Below the pieces are notes generated by a model, which was not told the DNA's origin, did no database searches, and saw only the letters and a list, made by a program, of their open reading frames with translations. From assembly GCA_025060625.1 (NCBI GenBank), contig JANXBR010000003.1, positions 1-44,522 on the forward strand: DNA of 44,522 bases. The letters are read 5' to 3'. The translations under genes were made by a program, and so were the position numbers. Shown one piece after another: positions 29,389 to 39,486 of this stretch. Position 1 is the stretch's first letter. Each line of letters begins with the position of its first letter. This DNA is from Thermodesulfovibrio sp. (lineage in GTDB: Bacteria > Nitrospirota > Thermodesulfovibrionia > Thermodesulfovibrionales > Thermodesulfovibrionaceae).

Positions 29389-30096
29389 ATGAATACCCTA
29401 TGTACAATTTGTGCAAGAGGTGGAAGCAAGGGAGTTCCTAATAAAAACATTAAAAATCTACTTGGAAAACCTTTAATTCTATGGACTATTGAACAGGCAA
29501 AGGCTTCGGCAGTGTTTGATAAGATAGTGGTAAGTTCAGATTCAGATCAAATCTTAAAAATTGCTGAAGAAAATGGAATAGAGGTTTTTTTCAAAAGAGC
29601 ATCTGAACTTGCCACAGATGAATCAGGAAAGATTGAAGTTATAAGAGATGCTTTAATAAGAAGTGAGAATTATTATAAAAGAAAATTTGAATACATAGTT
29701 GACCTTGATGTTACCTCACCAATGAGGAATATAGAGGACATAAAAAAAGCCTTTCAACTCTTTATTGAAAATGATTATGATAATCTCCTAAGTGTAGTTC
29801 CTGCAAGAAAAAATCCCTATTTTAACATGATTGAAATAAATAGGGATGGAAGAATATCTATCTGCAAAAAAATTGACAAAAAAATACTCAGAAGGCAGGA
29901 TGCACCTATGGTCTATGAAATGAACGCCTCCATATACATATGGAAAAGGCAGACTCTTTTAAAGGAAGACTCAATTATACTTCCAAATACTGGTATATAT
30001 GTTATGGCACAGGAGAGTTCCTTTGACATAGATACTGAGTTAGATTTTGACATTGTAGAATTTTTAATGAGGAGAAAATTCTATGATAAAAGATAA
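29389..30096 (+). CDS. ptmB: CMP-nonulosonate cytidylyltransferase (LegF/PtmB/NeuA-like)
   Basis: TICARGGSKGVPNKNIKNLLGKPLILWTIEQAK; YIVDLDVTSPMR. Confidence 0.92.
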   Translation: MNTLCTICARGGSKGVPNKNIKNLLGKPLILWTIEQAKASAVFDKIVVSSDSDQILKIAEENGIEVFFKRASELATDESGKIEVIRDALIRSENYYKRKFEYIVDLDVTSPMRNIEDIKKAFQLFIENDYDNLLSVVPARKNPYFNMIEINRDGRISICKKIDKKILRRQDAPMVYEMNASIYIWKRQTLLKEDSIILPNTGIYVMAQESSFDIDTELDFDIVEFLMRRKFYDKR

Positions 30097-30853
30097 AGTG
30101 ATAGTAGTTGCAGGAGGTGCAGGTCTTTTAGGAAGTGAGTTTGTTCATGCAATTTTGGAAAATGAAGGAATAGCTATTATTGCAGATAAAGATGAGTTAA
30201 GAGGTTTAACTCTTAAGGAAAGGCTACTAAAAAAATATGAAAGCAATAGATTAGATTTTTTTAAGACAGACATATGTTCAAATTCCAATATAGTTCAACT
30301 TATAGATTTTTTGACACAAAAATATGGAAAGATTGATGCTCTTGTAAACAGTGCCTATCCAAGAAATAAGAACTATGGAAGAAAATTTTTAGAAGTTGAG
30401 TATGAGGACTTCTGTGAAAATGTAAACTTACATCTTGGAGGATGTTTTCTCCTCTGTCAGAGCTTTATAAAATACTTTCTAAAGCAGGGTTATGGAAACA
30501 TAATAAATATTGCCTCTGTTTATGGAGTAGTCTCTCCAAGATTTGAAATGTATGAAGGCACGAACATGACCATGCCTGTTGAGTATGCTGTAATTAAGGC
30601 AGGAATAATACATCTTACAAGATATATGGCAAAATACTTAAAGGGAAAAAATATAAGGGTAAACTGCATAAGTCCTGGAGGCATATTTGATAAACAGCCA
30701 GAACCCTTTTTAATTAAATATAGGTCTTATTGTTTGAACAAAGGTATGCTTGACAGAAAGGACATTAATGGAACTCTTTTATTTTTACTATCTGATATGA
30801 GTAGTTACATAAATGGGCAAAATATTATAGTTGATGATGGTTTTACAATTTAA
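30083..30853 (+). CDS. ptmA: Short-chain dehydrogenase (PtmA-like)
   Basis: VIVVAGGAGLLGSEFVHAI; IINIASVYGVVSPRFEMYEG; YAVIKAG. Confidence 0.85.
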   Translation: MIKDKVIVVAGGAGLLGSEFVHAILENEGIAIIADKDELRGLTLKERLLKKYESNRLDFFKTDICSNSNIVQLIDFLTQKYGKIDALVNSAYPRNKNYGRKFLEVEYEDFCENVNLHLGGCFLLCQSFIKYFLKQGYGNIINIASVYGVVSPRFEMYEGTNMTMPVEYAVIKAGIIHLTRYMAKYLKGKNIRVNCISPGGIFDKQPEPFLIKYRSYCLNKGMLDRKDINGTLLFLLSDMSSYINGQNIIVDDGFTI

Positions 30854-30887
30854 AAAAACTCCATAAAATATCTGGAGGTAAACTTAT

Positions 30888-32036
30888 ATGGGCAAAAAAA
30901 TATTCTGGTGTAAGAACTGTTTAAATATGTCAACAAGGCCAAGAATTAGCTTTGATGAAAGAGGCTTTTGTAATGCCTGTCAGTGGGCAGAGGAAAAAAA
31001 GAGAATGGATTGGTCAGTCAGACAAAAGGAGCTTGAAACTTTACTTAACAAATATAGAGGATACAATAAAGCCTTTGACTGCATAGTTCCTGTAAGCGGA
31101 GGAAAGGATGGCTCCTATATTTCCTATCAACTTAAACATAAATATGGCATGAATCCTCTAACAGTTACAGTGAGACCTCCCTTAGAGCTTGAGATAGGTC
31201 AGAAAAATCTCCTTAATTTCATAAACTCAGGCTACCAGCATATACACATCACACCAGAGCCAGAGGTAATGAGAGAACTCAACAAATATGGTTTTATTGA
31301 GAAGGGTTTTCCCTACTATGGCTGGCTGATTGCAATACTTACTGCTGTAATAAGGGTTGCTCTTAACTTTAATATACCCTTGATTTTTTATGCTGAAGAC
31401 GGTGAAGTTGAGTATGGAGGCTCTACAGAGACTAAAAATATCAGTTTGTTTACAATAGAATACATAAAAAGAGTTTATCTTGAAGGAGGATACAAACAGG
31501 CAATAGATGCAATGATGGAAAGGTTTGATTATGGAAGGCTCTATTTCTGGCTCTTTCCAGATGATCAAGAAATTAAGGAAAAGGAGCTATATCTTACCCA
31601 TTGGTCCTATTTTGAAAACTGGGATCCCTATAGAAATTACCTTGTTGCGAAAAAATATTGCGGACTAATTGAACAAGAAGAGACTAACATTGGAACTTTC
31701 ACCAACTTTGCTCAAAATGATCAGGCATTTTATGCTCTCCATACCTATCTTATGTATCTCAAATTTGGTTTTGGAAGAGCTACTCAGGATGCAGGAATTG
31801 AGATACGTAGAGGTGCAATGACTCGTGAACAGGCAATAAATCTTGTAAAACTCTATGACAATCAATATCCTGAACCATTTATTGATCTTTATTTAGACTA
31901 CTACAAAATGACAAAGGAAGAATTTGATGCAGTATTGGATAAATGGGCAAATAAAGACCTTTTTGAAAAAATAGATGGAAGATGGCAACCAAAATTTGAA
32001 GTGGGGGTAGACTTTGAAATCAATAGTGATAGTTAA
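30888..32036 (+). CDS. N-acetyl sugar amidotransferase (PseA/WbpG-like)
   Basis: KNCLNMSTRPRISFDERGFCNACQWAEEK; IVPVSGGKDGSYISYQLKHKYGMNPLTVTV. Confidence 0.93.
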   Translation: MGKKIFWCKNCLNMSTRPRISFDERGFCNACQWAEEKKRMDWSVRQKELETLLNKYRGYNKAFDCIVPVSGGKDGSYISYQLKHKYGMNPLTVTVRPPLELEIGQKNLLNFINSGYQHIHITPEPEVMRELNKYGFIEKGFPYYGWLIAILTAVIRVALNFNIPLIFYAEDGEVEYGGSTETKNISLFTIEYIKRVYLEGGYKQAIDAMMERFDYGRLYFWLFPDDQEIKEKELYLTHWSYFENWDPYRNYLVAKKYCGLIEQEETNIGTFTNFAQNDQAFYALHTYLMYLKFGFGRATQDAGIEIRRGAMTREQAINLVKLYDNQYPEPFIDLYLDYYKMTKEEFDAVLDKWANKDLFEKIDGRWQPKFEVGVDFEINSDS

Positions 32037-32640
32037 CTACGGAATGGGTAACATATATTCACTCTCTTCAGCAATCAGATTTCTTGGATACGAACCCATC
32101 TTATCCTCAGAAGAAAGAGATATATTAGAGGCTGACTATCTATTTTTACCAGGAGTTGGTTCATTTTACAATGCAATGAAAAAAATTGTCAGTATTGGTT
32201 TAGACCAGATTTTAAAAATTGCAGTTTATGATAAAAAAATACCTCTTTTAGGAATCTGTCTTGGAATGCAACTCTTAGCCCAGAGAGGAACCGAAGATGG
32301 AGAATCAGAGGGACTCGGTTTTATAGAAGGCTCAGTGGAGAGATTTCAGCAAATAGATAAAAAGATTAAGATACCTCATATAGGTTTCTCTCCCACAACA
32401 ATAACAAAGGACGATAAAATTTTTGAAGGCATTGATAAAAAAGCTGACTTCTACTACAATCATAGTTATAGAGTTATATGTCCAGAGGAATATGTTATTG
32501 CTACTGCAATAAATGGTGAACCCTTTGTTGCTGCTATAAAAAAAGATAATGTTTACGGAACCCAATTTCATCCAGAACTAAGTCAGTCAAATGGATTAAG
32601 GCTTATAAAGAACTTTTTAAAACTAAAAGATGCCGTATAA
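32014..32640 (+). CDS. HisH-like glutamine amidotransferase dedicated to sugar amidination
   Basis: IVIVNYGMGNIYSLSSAI; PLLGICLGMQLLAQRGTEDG; downstream of and overlapping the PseA-like gene. Confidence 0.92.
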   Translation: MKSIVIVNYGMGNIYSLSSAIRFLGYEPILSSEERDILEADYLFLPGVGSFYNAMKKIVSIGLDQILKIAVYDKKIPLLGICLGMQLLAQRGTEDGESEGLGFIEGSVERFQQIDKKIKIPHIGFSPTTITKDDKIFEGIDKKADFYYNHSYRVICPEEYVIATAINGEPFVAAIKKDNVYGTQFHPELSQSNGLRLIKNFLKLKDAV

Positions 32641-33442
32641 AAGACTAATTTTCATACTTTTACATGATTCTGGAAAATTTGTCCTAAGCAGGAATTTTAG
32701 ACTGCAAAGGGTGGGTGATCTAAACTGGCTCATCAAGAACTATAACTTCAGCACCATCTCCTACTCTATTGATGAGTTAATTGTCTTAGATGTGACAAGA
32801 CAAAATAGATCAATTCAATCATTTTCAAATATTCTAAAGGCTGTAATAGACAATGTTTTTGTTCCAGTATGTGCTGGTGGAGGCATTGAGAGTATTGACG
32901 ATGCCCGAGTTCTTCTAAATTCAGGAGCCGATAAAATAGTGGTCAATTCTTTGCTTTATACAGACGATAAAAAAATTATGGAGTTATCAAAAAACTTTGG
33001 AAGACAGTGCATTGTAGCATCAATTGACTTTAAATTGAATGACAATGGAGTTTACGAAGTTTTCTATAAAAATGGACAGTTATCAGCAGGTATAAGTCTA
33101 TCTGAAGCTATTAAAAAAGCTATTAATTCAGGTGCTGGAGAGATATTAATTAACTCAATGGACAGAGATGGAACAGGCTATGGATATGCCCTTGAAGTGC
33201 TTGATGGTATTGATTTTGAAATGGAGGTGCCTCTAATTATCTCAGGTGGTGCTGGAAAGGCAGAGCATCTAATTGAGGGATTGAAAAATGAAATGATAGA
33301 TGCTGTTGCCACAGCGAATTTATTAAACTTTATCGGAAATGGTTTACCACTGGCAAGAAAAAAAATTATTGAAAGTGGTGTAGAACTTGCCCATTGGAAT
33401 AGTGACGAGTTTGAAAAATTAAAACAATTAAGAGAAAAATAG
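32630..33442 (+). CDS. HisF-like cyclase paralogue dedicated to sugar amidination
   Basis: VPVCAGGGIESIDDARVLLNSGADKIVVNS; LINSMDRDGTGYGYALEVL. Confidence 0.92.
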   Translation: MPYKRLIFILLHDSGKFVLSRNFRLQRVGDLNWLIKNYNFSTISYSIDELIVLDVTRQNRSIQSFSNILKAVIDNVFVPVCAGGGIESIDDARVLLNSGADKIVVNSLLYTDDKKIMELSKNFGRQCIVASIDFKLNDNGVYEVFYKNGQLSAGISLSEAIKKAINSGAGEILINSMDRDGTGYGYALEVLDGIDFEMEVPLIISGGAGKAEHLIEGLKNEMIDAVATANLLNFIGNGLPLARKKIIESGVELAHWNSDEFEKLKQLREK

Positions 33443-34311
33443 TGGAGGAATTTATGATACCTATCTATGAAATGAAAACGATTCACATTGAGGTTACCAA
33501 TGCTTGTAATCTTAGATGTGCAAACTGCACAAGATTTGTCGGTCATCATGTAAAGCCCTTTTTTATGGATCTTGATACTGTGAGAAAGGGAATAGAGTCT
33601 CTTGAAGGATACAAATATGGTATAGGACTTATGGGTGGTGAACCCACTCTTCATCCTCAATTTGAGGAGATATGTAAAATTTTTCAGGAAATGATTCCTG
33701 ATAAGTCAAAAAGACAGTTTTGGACAAATGGTTATGGATGGAAAAAATATGAAAAAATTATTCTTGAAACTTTTGAACCAAAAAACATAGTCTATAATGA
33801 CCACAGTAATCCCGCAGTTGGATGGCATCAGCCCCTTCTTATTGCAGCTAAGGATGTCATAGATGATGAAGAACTAATGTGGGAGTTAATTGATGATTGT
33901 TGGATTCAGAGAAGATGGTCAGCCTCAATAACACCAAAGGGAGCTTTCTTTTGTGAGGTAGCGGCTGCACAGGATATACTCTTTAATGGTCCTGGAGGCT
34001 ATCCAGTAGAGAAGGGTTGGTGGAGAAAAACACCAGTTGAGTTCAGAGATCAAGTTGAGAGATACTGTCCAAACTGTTCTGCTGCTATACCTCTTCCAAG
34101 AGAGAGTTCTCATGTTGATTATGATACCGTATCAAAAACTATTGCAGAAAAACTTGAGAAAGTTGGTTCTCCAAAGATACTTAAAAATAAAGTAAGAATA
34201 TTTGATAGAAAACTTACCCGTGAAGAAATAGAAAAATACAAAGAAAACTGGACACCTTGGAGTCATAGACCTTTTAAACAGTATACACCAGATTTGATTG
34301 AGTATTGTTAG
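33442..34311 (+). CDS. Radical SAM protein with C-terminal cysteine cluster, unknown role
   Basis: TNACNLRCANC (CxxxCxxC); LMGGEPTLHP; C-terminal FFCE and YCPNC cysteines. Confidence 0.9.
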   Translation: MEEFMIPIYEMKTIHIEVTNACNLRCANCTRFVGHHVKPFFMDLDTVRKGIESLEGYKYGIGLMGGEPTLHPQFEEICKIFQEMIPDKSKRQFWTNGYGWKKYEKIILETFEPKNIVYNDHSNPAVGWHQPLLIAAKDVIDDEELMWELIDDCWIQRRWSASITPKGAFFCEVAAAQDILFNGPGGYPVEKGWWRKTPVEFRDQVERYCPNCSAAIPLPRESSHVDYDTVSKTIAEKLEKVGSPKILKNKVRIFDRKLTREEIEKYKENWTPWSHRPFKQYTPDLIEYC

Positions 34312-34324
34312 GAGGAAAACAAGA

Positions 34325-35173
34325 ATGGATAACAAAGCAAGAGAGAGAACTTTACAGGATAAGATAATAAGCACGCTCAATTCTATTAGATATGCATTAA
34401 CCGAGCCCATAATTTTAAGAATAATGAGAATTCTCCATGAAAAAGACTACAAAGACAAAAATGAAAACCCCCTTATCTCAGTTTATACTCCTACCTATAA
34501 CAGGGCTCAACTGCTAATTGAAAGAGCTGTAAATTCTGTATTGAATCAGACATACAAAAACTTTGAATATATAATTGTTGGAGACTGTTGTACTGATAAC
34601 ACTGAAGAACTGATATCAAAGATAAAAGACCCAAGAATAAGATTTTACAATCTGCCAAAAAGGGGATATCGTTATCCACCTACTGTGGAAAATCACTGGT
34701 TTGCAGGTCCTGTTGTTCCTGCAAATTTTGCACTAAAAATGGTAAGAGGAAAGTGGATAGCAAGAATTGACGATGATGATATCTGGACTTCTGATCATCT
34801 TGAGGTATTACTTAAATTTGCCCAAGAGGGAAACTATGAGTTTGTCTCAAGTTCATATATTGCAGTAAGGCATGGAAAGGAGATTCTTGTTGATGTTAAA
34901 GACCAGCATCCAAGAATCGGTGGAACACAGACATGGCTTTATAGGTCCTATCTGAAATTTATGAAATATAACATCCACTGCTGGAGAAAGAAATGGAATA
35001 GAGTAAATGATACAGACCTTCAAGACAGATTTTATAAAGCTGGAGTAAGAATAGGATTTTTAGAAAAGGTCACATGCTATGTCATACCAAGACCCGGAGA
35101 GGAAACCATTGGCCTTGAGGCATACAGACTGACTGCTCAAGAAAAGTTGAAACATTTTTCCTTTAACAGCTAA
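34325..35173 (+). CDS. Glycosyltransferase family 2
   Basis: [55 protein letters not shown]; start moved to the Met with RBS aggagg. Confidence 0.92.
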   Translation: MDNKARERTLQDKIISTLNSIRYALTEPIILRIMRILHEKDYKDKNENPLISVYTPTYNRAQLLIERAVNSVLNQTYKNFEYIIVGDCCTDNTEELISKIKDPRIRFYNLPKRGYRYPPTVENHWFAGPVVPANFALKMVRGKWIARIDDDDIWTSDHLEVLLKFAQEGNYEFVSSSYIAVRHGKEILVDVKDQHPRIGGTQTWLYRSYLKFMKYNIHCWRKKWNRVNDTDLQDRFYKAGVRIGFLEKVTCYVIPRPGEETIGLEAYRLTAQEKLKHFSFNS

Positions 35174-36117
35174 TCTCTGCAAATTCCTAAAATACCCTTG
35201 AAATATTCAATAGTTTTGAGTAAACCTTCTTGTATCCCTATCTTTGGTTGCCATCCTAAAACATTTTTTGCCAGAGTTATATCAGGTTTTCTCTGTTGAG
35301 GATCATCCTCTGGTAAGGGCTTGAAGACTATCTTTGATTTTGACTTAGTAAGCCTGATTACAATCTCGGCAAGCTCAAGTATAGATGTTTCCTGTGGATT
35401 TCCAAGATTAACAGGACCTGTAAAATCATCAGCACTGTTCATAAGCTTTATAAGCCCTTCTACCATATCATCTATGTAGCAAAAACTTCTTGTCTGGGAA
35501 CCATCACCATAAACAGTTATATCCTCTCCTTTTAGGGCTTGAATAATGAAATTACTTACCACTCTTCCGTCATTGGGATGCATTCTGGGTCCATAGGTAT
35601 TAAAGATTCTTGCCACTTTTATCTTTAACTTGTGCTGTCTGTGATAGGCAAAAAAGAGTGTCTCAGCACATCTTTTTCCTTCATCATAACAGGCTCTTGG
35701 ACCGATAGGATTTACATTGCCCCAGTAAGACTCTGGCTGTGGATGAACCTTTGGGTCACCGTAAACCTCTGAGGTTGATGCCTGCAAAATCTTTATTTTT
35801 AATCTTTTTGCAAGCCCGAGCATGTTAATTGAACCATGAACAGAGGTCTTAACTGTCTGGACAGGATCAAATTGATAGTGCACAGGTGATGCAGGGCAGG
35901 CAAGATTATATATCTCATCTACTTCTACATAAAGGGGAAAGGTAATGTCATGTCTTAAAACCTCAAAATAGGGATTTTTAAGTAAATGCAAAATATTTCT
36001 TTTTGTTCCCGTATAGAAGTTATCAACGCAAATTACCTCATTACCCTCATTGAGAAGTCTCTCACAAAGATGTGAACCTATAAAACCTCCTCCACCTGTT
36101 ACAAGAATTCTTCTCAT
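35170..36117 (-). CDS. UDP-glucuronate decarboxylase (UXS)-like SDR epimerase/dehydratase
   Basis: [64 protein letters not shown]; start set at MRRILV with RBS ggagg. Confidence 0.88.
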   Translation of the reverse strand: MRRILVTGGGGFIGSHLCERLLNEGNEVICVDNFYTGTKRNILHLLKNPYFEVLRHDITFPLYVEVDEIYNLACPASPVHYQFDPVQTVKTSVHGSINMLGLAKRLKIKILQASTSEVYGDPKVHPQPESYWGNVNPIGPRACYDEGKRCAETLFFAYHRQHKLKIKVARIFNTYGPRMHPNDGRVVSNFIIQALKGEDITVYGDGSQTRSFCYIDDMVEGLIKLMNSADDFTGPVNLGNPQETSILELAEIVIRLTKSKSKIVFKPLPEDDPQQRKPDITLAKNVLGWQPKIGIQEGLLKTIEYFKGILGICRD

Positions 36118-36137
36118 TTTTTCCTCCCCTTTAAATT

Positions 36138-37355
36138 TCAACTTTTTCTCAAAAAGAGTTCTCTTCTGAAAAGATAAAAATAAAATATCAGAAAGGGCAG
36201 GTTTATTGCAAAAATATATCTTAGATAGTTGTCAACTGTTTCAAATTTAAAAATTAAAAAGCCTAAGTAGAAACAAATTGCATGGATATAAATAAATAGA
36301 ATTCCTTTTTCTAAGGCTATCGCTACATTGATAAATACTATTGATAATACAAGTGGTAAAAGGGCAAAAAGATATGTAGAAAGATACATGTAAGCACTTT
36401 TAAATCTTTCTCCAAAAATTAAAACTATAAAATTTTCACCTATCAGTTGCATGGTTATCTGCATCACAAACTCTATAAATATGGCTATGATAAAGAGTTG
36501 AAACACATGTTTTTTGAATAAAAAACTTCCCTTTGTCTCAACAAACTTTGGGAAAAATACATCCAAGAGAGCAATAACAGACCAGAGAAGAAATTTTCCC
36601 ACTGTCAAGACAGAGGCAACTATTCCAGCAGTATTTTGCTCAAAAATTCTTCTTATAAATATATCATCGGCATATATAAAAAATCCCATTGGTGATGCAT
36701 AAAGAGCAACTCTAATTATTTTGCTTATATCAAGTTTGGCTCTTTTAAAATGAAATCCTCCATTTCTTATCAAAAGAAAAATCAGGACAAAAATAATTCC
36801 CATTAGATAGGAAAAAAGTGCACCTTCTACTCTAAAGCCAAATTGTAATAAAAGATAAGCAAAAATTACTCTTATTGTTATTTCAGCACCATTGCATAGG
36901 GCAAAAACTCCAAATTTGTCTGTTGCTTGAAGAAAACTTTTTTCCACAACCAGCACAAACAAGACCAACCATGAAAGAGATACTATATGGAAGTAATAAC
37001 TCTCCTTGACATTAAGAAAATCTCTAATTATCTCTGCCATTGAAAATCCAAGCAAAGCAAAAAGGACTCCTGCAAGAAGTCCAACTAATCTCAATGACTG
37101 TAGAAACTCATATCGCCTGCTAAAATTCTCTATTATGTTTTTTATTGATACAGTAATTAATAAAGATGTGAGATAACCAACAACAAACATAAAAGAATAG
37201 ACAACTGTAAATTCACCATAACCCTCAGGACCTAATTTTTTAGCAATAATGGAGTGAAAGAGATAGACAAAAAAATTAAGATAAATGAAAGCCGAAAATA
37301 CATAGGTTGCACTTCTCAATAGACCCATAATGGTAAGTTTACATCTTTTTATCAA
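36138..37355 (-). CDS. Wzx-like oligosaccharide flippase (MOP superfamily)
   Basis: Multi-[38 protein letters not shown] typical N-terminus. Confidence 0.82.
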   Translation of the reverse strand: MIKRCKLTIMGLLRSATYVFSAFIYLNFFVYLFHSIIAKKLGPEGYGEFTVVYSFMFVVGYLTSLLITVSIKNIIENFSRRYEFLQSLRLVGLLAGVLFALLGFSMAEIIRDFLNVKESYYFHIVSLSWLVLFVLVVEKSFLQATDKFGVFALCNGAEITIRVIFAYLLLQFGFRVEGALFSYLMGIIFVLIFLLIRNGGFHFKRAKLDISKIIRVALYASPMGFFIYADDIFIRRIFEQNTAGIVASVLTVGKFLLWSVIALLDVFFPKFVETKGSFLFKKHVFQLFIIAIFIEFVMQITMQLIGENFIVLIFGERFKSAYMYLSTYLFALLPLVLSIVFINVAIALEKGILFIYIHAICFYLGFLIFKFETVDNYLRYIFAINLPFLIFYFYLFRRELFLRKS

Positions 37356-37388
37356 ATAATGTTAAATTGAATTATGTTAAAATAGTTT

Positions 37389-39353
37389 ATGCATGCCGAT
37401 GTAAGAAAAATAATACGGACTCTTGAAGAAAGAAAAAATAGAAATGTTAACTACTTAAAAAAACATGCCCCCCAGCTTCTTGAACTCCTAAAAAAACCCT
37501 CAAAACTTGAAAATACAGGAATTTACATAGACCCAAAAACAGGAGAGATAGACCTTCAGGTTGAAGGAAAAAGAGTTTATGGCGGAGATCCTCAAAAAAT
37601 ATCCATAAAATATATAGAAGATTTTGAAAAAAAAGGATTTAAATTTTATATAAAACCAGACACAGGAACTCAATTTAAAGATACAATGATGGATATGAGA
37701 CACTGGTATGAGTATATTTTGATGGCAAAGGAGGAACCAAGGGTAGAATTTGTTAAAAAACCAATTCAGAAAGGTGATAGATTTGGGACTTTTCTCTGTC
37801 TTGGAATAGGTCTTGGTTATCATCTGATAGAGATTTCAGCCAGATATGACATAAAGCAACTAATAGTTGTTGAAAGAGATCCCGAAATTTTTAAGGCATC
37901 ACTCTTTACAATAGATTGGCAATTTCTGGAAAAATATATGAAAGAAAACAGAACTTTTAATGTTTTCATAAAAGAAGACCCCCAAGAGGCGGCTAAAGAG
38001 GTTGCTCTTTACTGTCAGTTTGTCCTTAATCCACCCTTAAGCTTTGAGATGCCTCTTTTTTACTATTTTGAAGACACTTACTATGAAGAATTCTTTAAAG
38101 AATTTAATAGAAGATTTAGTCAAATTTTTTCAGGATGGGGCTTTTTTCAAGATGAATACTGGTCTGTGGAGCATACTTTGGAGAACATTAAAAAAGAGAT
38201 TCCTCTTTTTTATGGAAAAACCAAAGTTACAGAAGATTCGGTAGCCTTTATAGTAGGTGCAGGTCCTTCTCTTGATGAATCATTGGACTTCATTGCAGAA
38301 AATAGAGAGAAGGCTGTGGTTTTCTCATGTGGAAGCAGTCTTTCTTCCTTACATAAATTTGGAATTAAACCAGATTTTCACATAGATATAGAAAGAACCG
38401 TAGTTACCTATGATGCATTAATATGGATTAATGACCCTGAATATGTAAGAAGCATACCAGTAATTTTTAACAATCCCATGTATCCAGCGGTATCAACACT
38501 CTTTGATGAAAATTATATGTATCTTAAGGAAAATGATGCAGGATGCCTTTTTTTCAAACCTCACATACCAAGACTAATATTTTCAAATCCTACTGTTGTA
38601 AATGGCGGGCTTTCATTCGCAATAAATGCAGGATTTAAGAACATTTATCTTTTTGGCACAGACATGGGTTACAAAGACCCAAAGAGACATCATGCTACTC
38701 ATAATATAGCCCTTGATGAAAATACCTACTTTTATGCCGAAGACCTGGGTAAAGATATAGAGGTGGAGGGAAATTTTGGTGATAAAGTATATACTAATTT
38801 CATTCTAAACTGGGCAAGAATATGGATTGAAGACATGCTTAAGATAGTAAGAGATGTCCGTGTTTTTAACACATCAAAGGGAGCAAAAATCATGGGAACA
38901 ATACCAACAAAAAAGGACGAGATAAGATTGAAAGAATTTAATAAAGAAAGAGAAATAAAGTTAATCAAAGATAGTTTCAGCAAAGAATACTTAGATGAAA
39001 GGGACTATGTTTTAAATAGACTTACACAACTTGAAAGAGAGACTATAAATTATAAAAAGTATTGTCTTTCCCAGCTAAACTCAAACATTAAAAATACAAG
39101 CCAGCTTATGGATGCTTTACATAATATTTTTGTGTGGATTTATTTAAATAAAATTAATAATGGCATGCTTAACATCTTAGTGAGAGGTGGATTTCTTCAC
39201 TATGAGCATCTCGCCCTTTTTATCTGCTATCAAAAGGAAATAAGAGGTATAAACTTCATTAGTGAGACTGTAGATGCTATAAAAAGATATATTGAAGAGT
39301 CAACTTCCATGCTCTTTGAATGCATTGAAAAATATAAGAAAATAATACACTAA
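37389..39353 (+). CDS. maf: Motility accessory factor (Maf, DUF115/MAF_flag10) flagellin glycosyltransferase
   Basis: AFIVGAGPSLDESLDFIAENREKAVVFSCGSSLSSLHKFGIKPDFHIDIER; directly upstream of flagellin. Confidence 0.92.
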   Translation: MHADVRKIIRTLEERKNRNVNYLKKHAPQLLELLKKPSKLENTGIYIDPKTGEIDLQVEGKRVYGGDPQKISIKYIEDFEKKGFKFYIKPDTGTQFKDTMMDMRHWYEYILMAKEEPRVEFVKKPIQKGDRFGTFLCLGIGLGYHLIEISARYDIKQLIVVERDPEIFKASLFTIDWQFLEKYMKENRTFNVFIKEDPQEAAKEVALYCQFVLNPPLSFEMPLFYYFEDTYYEEFFKEFNRRFSQIFSGWGFFQDEYWSVEHTLENIKKEIPLFYGKTKVTEDSVAFIVGAGPSLDESLDFIAENREKAVVFSCGSSLSSLHKFGIKPDFHIDIERTVVTYDALIWINDPEYVRSIPVIFNNPMYPAVSTLFDENYMYLKENDAGCLFFKPHIPRLIFSNPTVVNGGLSFAINAGFKNIYLFGTDMGYKDPKRHHATHNIALDENTYFYAEDLGKDIEVEGNFGDKVYTNFILNWARIWIEDMLKIVRDVRVFNTSKGAKIMGTIPTKKDEIRLKEFNKEREIKLIKDSFSKEYLDERDYVLNRLTQLERETINYKKYCLSQLNSNIKNTSQLMDALHNIFVWIYLNKINNGMLNILVRGGFLHYEHLALFICYQKEIRGINFISETVDAIKRYIEESTSMLFECIEKYKKIIH

Positions 39354-39377
39354 ACTTTTGAAAAACCTATCCGATTA
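39351..39377 (+). promoter_or_regulatory. Sigma-28 (FliA)-type promoter of flagellin gene
   Basis: TAAACTTT-N11-TCCGATTA versus TAAAGTTT-N11-GCCGATAA; begins in the maf stop codon. Confidence 0.75.
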
Positions 39378-39392
39378 ATATAATTAAGACAG

Positions 39393-39486
39393 CTGGATGG
39401 AAAGGAGGTGAAGAGATAAAATTCATCCAGAACTGTCTGGATGCAGGAGGCATCCTAAACAAAAAAAACATGGAGGTTAAACCATG
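39393..39486 (+). promoter_or_regulatory. Structured flagellin 5' UTR with alternative hairpins and repeated GGA motifs (candidate CsrA-type translational control)
   Basis: CTGGATG/CATCCAG, CATCCAGA/TCTGGATG (mutually exclusive), GGATGC-AGGAG-GCATCC, CATGG/CCATG over the start codon; six GGA triplets. Confidence 0.6.

Noticed and set aside
32014-33442. HisH and HisF as histidine biosynthesis genes
   Set aside because: They sit directly behind a PseA/WbpG-type N-acetyl sugar amidotransferase in a nonulosonate operon with no other his genes; the paralogue role in amidination fits better.
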